Origin: Paenibacillus sp. JNUCC32
GTDB taxonomy: Bacteria; Bacillota; Bacilli; Paenibacillales; Paenibacillaceae
Length of the DNA stretch: 64,000 nt
Direction of reading: 5' to 3'
Assembly: GCF_014863545.1 (NCBI RefSeq)
Contig: NZ_CP062260.1
Location: 496,001-560,000 of the forward strand
Made by a program: the position numbers and the translations under genes. The notes beneath the pieces were generated by a model, which saw nothing but the letters and a program-made list of their open reading frames with translations, had not been told where the DNA came from and made no database searches. Shown here in pieces: positions 60,068 to 64,000 of this stretch; positions within the stretch are counted from its first letter, which is position 1, and every line of letters starts with the position of its first letter.

Positions 60068-61679
60068 CGACGAAGATGTGATTGTGGACGGGATGGCCGA
60101 TCTGTTTCAAGAGCAAACAGACATGGAGCTGGAGGTGTATTGTGCCTACAACGTGTTAGAGGCGATCGACTGGCTCGAGCGAAGGAAGATTGACATTGTA
60201 CTGTCTGATATTCAGATGCCTGGATTAACCGGACTCCAACTGCAGCAGCAAATTATAGAGCTTTGGCCACGTTGCAAGATCATTTTCCTGACAGGCTATA
60301 ACGAATTTACCTATATCCACGAAGCGATGCGAAACGGATCGTTCGATTACGTGCTTAAAACGGAGACCGACGAAACCATTATCAAATCCATCAAGAGAGC
60401 AATCGCGAAGCTGGACGAAGAGATGGACATGCACAGCACGCTTCAGAAAACAACGATTTTGCTGCAGCGGGCTCTGCCTTATATTCAGAAAGAATACCTC
60501 CGCGATATCCTTCAAGGAGAATCTTATGCGCTCGGCAACCTTCACAATCAGTTTACTCAGCTGTCCATTTCTCTCCACTCTTCTAAACCCGTTCTTCTAG
60601 TTGTAGGCCGCGTAGATGAATGGCAGGAGGGTCTAAGCACATTCGACAGGGCCTTGATCCTTTATGCGGTGCAAAATATTTCAGAAGAATTGCTAGGTGT
60701 TTCGACGCGTGTCGCTTTCACAGATTACGAACGCTTCCGCATGGTTTGGTTCATTCAACCGAAATCGGATGCTGAAGATTCGTGGGATCAAGTCCTTAGG
60801 TTAGTCCAAGGTACATTGGAGCAAGTCCAGCATACGAGCAGGGAATTACTCAAGATCAAACTCTCCATTATAGTAGCCAGCAAGCCTTGCGAGTGGGAGG
60901 AACTGCCTCTCCGCTTTATAGCGATTAAACGCTTATTCGGATATGGGCTTGGCTTGGGTCAAGAGCTATTATTGACCGACCAAGCCTATGGTACGGATCA
61001 CGGCCGACTCGAATCTGTAAAAAGTCCCTTACAGACCCATTTGTGGATCGATTTAAAAAATGATTTGGAAGCCGGACGGCGTGAAGCCTACTTGGCTGCA
61101 TTTGATGGGATAACCGCGCTGCTTGCTGCAGAGGATGAGCAGACCGAGAAAGCCAGAACGGAGTGGTACTATACGTTAGTCGTCATTTACATGTCCATTT
61201 TGAATTACAGCTCTGTCCTCCGACTGGCAGCCGAACAGATGGACCTGGATAAGCTGACGAAGATGCAAGCCCATAAGACATGGCGCTCGGCGTTTGATTA
61301 TTTGCGAGAATTAGCGGAATTGATTATGAATCATCGATCTGAGGGACATACGAACTCCGAGAACGACGTCATCACGAAGATTAAGAAATATATACACGAG
61401 TGTTTGAACGAAGACCTTTCCTTAACTCGTTTAAGCGATATTGTATCGCTCAACCCATCGTACTTATCGAGATTATACAAGCATCATACAGGGGAGTCGC
61501 TTACAGAGACGATCAAACAAGTCAGGCTGCAGAAGTCCAAGGAGCTACTAAGAAATCCCGGCATTCGGATGAGCGATATTTCGGAACGTGTCGGGTTCTT
61601 GTCCGAACGATCCTTTTACCGTTTCTTTAAATCGATCACTAGCCTGACTCCGCAGGAATATCGCGAACTGCAGAAGTAA
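60045..61679 (+). CDS. Response regulator with AraC output, YesN-type
   Basis: A 544-residue regulator. The receiver (1-120) has LLIIDDEDVIVDGM and the phospho-acceptor Asp55 in VLSDIQMPG, with Lys later in FDYVLKTETDE. A long middle domain leads to a C-terminal AraC domain (about 440-542) with LTRLSDIVSLNPSYLSRLYK and VGFLSERSFYRFFKSITSLT. The ATG at 60045 has GGGAGG and lies inside the 3' end of the kinase gene. Its likely target is the binding-protein gene at 61789, whose promoter has the motif also found at 57087. Confidence 0.92.
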   Translation: MYRLLIIDDEDVIVDGMADLFQEQTDMELEVYCAYNVLEAIDWLERRKIDIVLSDIQMPGLTGLQLQQQIIELWPRCKIIFLTGYNEFTYIHEAMRNGSFDYVLKTETDETIIKSIKRAIAKLDEEMDMHSTLQKTTILLQRALPYIQKEYLRDILQGESYALGNLHNQFTQLSISLHSSKPVLLVVGRVDEWQEGLSTFDRALILYAVQNISEELLGVSTRVAFTDYERFRMVWFIQPKSDAEDSWDQVLRLVQGTLEQVQHTSRELLKIKLSIIVASKPCEWEELPLRFIAIKRLFGYGLGLGQELLLTDQAYGTDHGRLESVKSPLQTHLWIDLKNDLEAGRREAYLAAFDGITALLAAEDEQTEKARTEWYYTLVVIYMSILNYSSVLRLAAEQMDLDKLTKMQAHKTWRSAFDYLRELAELIMNHRSEGHTNSENDVITKIKKYIHECLNEDLSLTRLSDIVSLNPSYLSRLYKHHTGESLTETIKQVRLQKSKELLRNPGIRMSDISERVGFLSERSFYRFFKSITSLTPQEYRELQK

Positions 61680-61740
61680 ATATTGGTCACAACAAGTAGA
61701 GATGCGTCAGTAGATAGCGCACAAACCATCCTCCTATAAT
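61676..61740 (+). promoter_or_regulatory. 65-bp promoter element, copy upstream of binding protein
   Basis: ATTGGTCACAACAA at 61682-61695, GTCAGT, and TATAAT at 61735-61740. The positions match the 57087 copy exactly. It starts in the last bases of the YesN gene. Confidence 0.65.
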
Positions 61741-61788
61741 ACAGAGGAAGGGAGTAATACAACACTATACGATGAGGGGGAAGTTGGT

Positions 61789-63504
61789 TTGAACAGACGA
61801 AAGGTTGTATCTACGGCTATGGCTTGCTTCATGAGTGCGGCCCTGCTAACTACGGGATGCAGCAATTCAGGCAATCAAGGAGCAAACAGTTCGTCCCCTG
61901 CCGGCGGCAAGAACACACAGACGACGGTAGATGCTGGTGGTCCATTGGGGAAATACGAGACTCCTATTGATGTCCATGCGGTACGCGGGATAAACGGAAG
62001 CTATAAGTTCCCGCAGGGAGAGGATATCGGCAATAACCTCTGGACAAGGACTTACAAGGACGAGTTCGGCATCAACCTGATCTATGATTGGGTTGCAGAC
62101 AGCTCTGGCGGTAATGAAAGCGCATACAATAAGAAGTTGAACCTCATGATCGCTTCCGGAGAGCTGCCGGATATTGTGGCCGTGAACTCCAAGCAGTTCA
62201 AGCAGCTGGCGGAGGACGGACAGTTAGCCGATCTAACAGAAGTGTTCGAGAATTACGCATCCCCCTACTTGAAGGAAGTGGCCAAGCAGGATGGCGGTAT
62301 GGCGATGAATTCCGCTACGATCAATGGAAAGCTTCTGGCGATTCCCGGGTTTAACGGAAACATTACCAACGCCAATGTACTATGGATTCGTTCGGACTGG
62401 ATGAAGAAGCTCAATCTGCCTGAGCCCAAAACGATGCAGGATCTGTTCGCCATCATGGAAGCCTTTGCTACCAAGGATCCGAATGGCGATGGCGGCGAAG
62501 GCGTAGTCGGATTGGCCGCGAACAAAAACATCTATGACAGCTTCGCCGATCTGCTGAGCTTCTTTAACGGGTATCACGCTTATCCGAACGGCATGTGGAT
62601 CAAGGACGATGCCGGCCAACTGACATACGGGGGCATCCAGAAGGAGATGAAGCCGGCCCTTGCGAAGCTGCAGGAGCTGTACAAATCCGGATTGATCGAT
62701 AAGGAATTCGGAGCGAAGGACGCGGCCAAGGAGGCGGAACTGCTCGGACAGAATAAATTAGGCATTACATTCGGGGCGAACTCCAATCCTTTCTATCCAT
62801 TCGATGATGCGCGCAAGCTGAATCCGAATATGGATTGGAAAGCTTATCCGATCCCTTCTATCGATAATAAACCGGCTCGGCCAACCGTAGGCTTCCCTAT
62901 CGGTACCTACTATGTTGTGAATAAAAATTTCAAGCATCCTGAAGTTATAGTCAAGATGTTTAACGCGAACTTTGAGAAGTTTTACGGAAAAACGGGCGAT
63001 TGGGACAAATGGAGCGTGACGAAGGACCCGGTCACGAACGAACGGCTGGAAGCGTTCAAGTGGCCGTTCGTCTATGGCTTCCCACCCGATAAGGATGTTC
63101 CCGGACGTTACGAGGCATTAAAAAAAGCTGTAGCATCCAATGATCCGTCAGCATTAAACGGTGAGCAAAAAGCGGACTACGAAGCTTATCAAGCGTTCAA
63201 GAACGGAGATCAGACGAAGTGGTCGACGGTTCGGCAAGCAGGTCCGACAGACTCCTCGTTCGCCGTTCTGAATTATTACAAGGAGAAAGATCTGTTGTAT
63301 ACCAATGAATATCGCTCTAGCCTACAGACGCAGACGATGACGCTGAAATGGTTGACGCTCTTAAATCTGGAGAAAGAAATGATCACCAAGATTATCGTTG
63401 GCGCACCGTTGGACGAATTCGATAAATTCGTGGAAAACTGGAAAAAATCCGGCGGCGACCAAATTACGAAAGAAGTAAACGAGTGGGCTTCAACCTCCAA
63501 ATAA
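61789..63504 (+). CDS. ABC transporter substrate-binding lipoprotein (LplA-like)
   Basis: A 571-residue solute-binding protein. The signal MNRRKVVSTAMACFMSAALL ends in lipobox TTGC (Cys24). Family landmarks are GELPDIVAVNSKQFKQLAED, ANVLWIRSDWMKKLNLPEPK, ATKDPNGDGGEGVVGLAANK, and the late PVIKMFNANFEKFYGK-like stretch. It binds an oligosaccharide for the permease that follows. The start is a TTG with GAGGGGG 7-8 nt before it. Expression is probably switched on by the YesM/YesN pair through the promoter at 61676. Confidence 0.92.
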   Translation: MNRRKVVSTAMACFMSAALLTTGCSNSGNQGANSSSPAGGKNTQTTVDAGGPLGKYETPIDVHAVRGINGSYKFPQGEDIGNNLWTRTYKDEFGINLIYDWVADSSGGNESAYNKKLNLMIASGELPDIVAVNSKQFKQLAEDGQLADLTEVFENYASPYLKEVAKQDGGMAMNSATINGKLLAIPGFNGNITNANVLWIRSDWMKKLNLPEPKTMQDLFAIMEAFATKDPNGDGGEGVVGLAANKNIYDSFADLLSFFNGYHAYPNGMWIKDDAGQLTYGGIQKEMKPALAKLQELYKSGLIDKEFGAKDAAKEAELLGQNKLGITFGANSNPFYPFDDARKLNPNMDWKAYPIPSIDNKPARPTVGFPIGTYYVVNKNFKHPEVIVKMFNANFEKFYGKTGDWDKWSVTKDPVTNERLEAFKWPFVYGFPPDKDVPGRYEALKKAVASNDPSALNGEQKADYEAYQAFKNGDQTKWSTVRQAGPTDSSFAVLNYYKEKDLLYTNEYRSSLQTQTMTLKWLTLLNLEKEMITKIIVGAPLDEFDKFVENWKKSGGDQITKEVNEWASTSK

Positions 63505-63513
63505 TAAACGACC

Positions 63514-63563
63514 AAAAAAGAAAGGGAAAAGATGATCCTCGACTTCTCTTCCCTTATCTTTAT
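63514..63563 (+). terminator. Intergenic attenuator hairpin
   Basis: AAAGAAAGGGAA and TTCCCTTATCTTT pair between the binding-protein gene and the permease gene. It mirrors the hairpin at 5544-5599 and probably lowers permease expression. Confidence 0.5.
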
Positions 63564-63589
63564 TATACAACCGGACGGTGGGATGACAG

Positions 63590-64000
63590 ATGAAAACGGG
63601 CAAATGGCGCCGCGAGTTACCTTTGCATATACTGGTATTTCCCAGCTTAGTTATTGTATTGATCTATTGCTATATTCCTATGTTTGGGAACATTATTGCA
63701 TTTCAGGATTTCAAACCGATCAAAGGTTTTATGGGCTCGGAGTGGACAGGGCTTTCCAATCTGGAATACGTCCTGGAAATGCCGAACACATACCGGATCA
63801 TCTGGAATACCGTCTACATTGCTACGATGAAAATTATAATGGGCAATATCGTACCGATCATCATCGCTCTGCTGTTGAATGAAATCCGTAAGACGATTGT
63901 GAAGCGCAGCATTCAAACTTTAATCTATTTTCCTTATTTCCTATCGTGGGTCATTCTTGCCGGCATCCTCATCGATGTCCTCTCTCTACAGCACGGCATC
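63590..64000 (+). CDS. ABC transporter permease (LplB-like, partial)
   Basis: The first 137 residues of a permease that runs off the right edge. The ATG at 63590 opens KTGKWRRELPLHILVFPSLV, then YCYIPMFGNIIAFQDFKPIK, MGSEWTGLSNLEYVLEMPN and IYFPYFLSWVILAGILIDVL, which match LplB-type permeases of oligosaccharide importers. It is the downstream partner of the binding protein at 61789. The second permease is expected beyond the window. Confidence 0.9.
   Translation, partial: MKTGKWRRELPLHILVFPSLVIVLIYCYIPMFGNIIAFQDFKPIKGFMGSEWTGLSNLEYVLEMPNTYRIIWNTVYIATMKIIMGNIVPIIIALLLNEIRKTIVKRSIQTLIYFPYFLSWVILAGILIDVLSLQHGI

Noticed and set aside
1..64000. tRNA, rRNA, riboswitch, prophage or transposase
   Set aside because: No cloverleaf, conserved rRNA segment, riboswitch core, integrase or transposase motif was recognised by eye.

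Overview
The window reads as chromosomal DNA of a Gram-positive, spore-forming Firmicute, most probably Paenibacillus. This is inferred from strong AGGAGG-type ribosome binding sites, frequent TTG/GTG starts, lipobox solute-binding proteins next to LplB/YtcP-type permeases, YesM/YesN two-component pairs, and many compact hairpin-plus-T-run terminators. There are no rRNA or tRNA genes, phage modules, transposases or CRISPR arrays. Assignments come from reading motifs by eye; no database search was run.

Layout. 1-3.9 kb: a LysR gene cut by the left edge, an ankyrin lipoprotein, a cytosine-deaminase-like amidohydrolase, a G1/A4 glutamic-peptidase-like protein and a DUF1772 membrane protein. 4.1-7.4 kb: a sugar ABC importer (binding protein plus two permeases, no ATPase). 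7.5-9.7 kb: AraC_N regulator, Atu4866-domain protein and short-chain dehydrogenase, followed by a VOC gene relic. 10-12.8 kb: a TetR regulator and a DrrAB-like exporter that share an operator motif. 13-15.3 kb: a GH29 alpha-L-fucosidase and divergent AraC regulator. 15.3-18.8 kb: DinB / WYL regulator / monooxygenase cluster, an aminoglycoside-phosphotransferase-fold kinase and a VOC protein. 18.9-20 kb: a truncated alcohol dehydrogenase and a repeat-rich spacer. 20-24.8 kb: M20 dipeptidase, a cupin with a Gln-rich tail, and a divergent MFS/HxlR pair. 24.8-31 kb: a membrane-bound AraC regulator with a complete oligosaccharide importer.

31-46.9 kb is a run of small regulator-effector pairs: VOC/TetR, LysR/O-methyltransferase, MarR/MMPL exporter, TetR/HXXEE membrane protein, LysR/quinone oxidoreductase. 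It also holds an oxalate-decarboxylase-like bicupin, a LiaG-like lipoprotein, a double-MerR protein, an epoxide-hydrolase-like enzyme and a CGNR regulator. 47-51.9 kb: a UvrA2-like protein in tandem with an ABC exporter, then a tautomerase-family protein. 52-56 kb: a membrane-anchored multicopper oxidase facing an OmpR-type two-component system. 56-57 kb: a MtaR/CpsY-like LysR gene. 57.1-64 kb: an AT-rich secreted metalloprotease gene flanked by two copies of a promoter-plus-hairpin element, then a YesM/YesN system, its binding protein and a permease cut by the right edge.

The main theme is carbohydrate uptake and local sensing. Three ABC importers lack their own ATPase (a shared MsmX-type ATPase elsewhere is likely), and about seventeen transcription regulators sit in 64 kb, mostly beside the gene they probably control. 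Several pairs carry visible palindromes that link regulator and target. I did not find a convincing wholly new defence or mobile system. The most unusual structures are the duplicated promoter/hairpin around the metalloprotease, the 65-bp promoter shared by that locus and the YesMN-linked importer, and the repeat-rich spacer near 19.4-20 kb.
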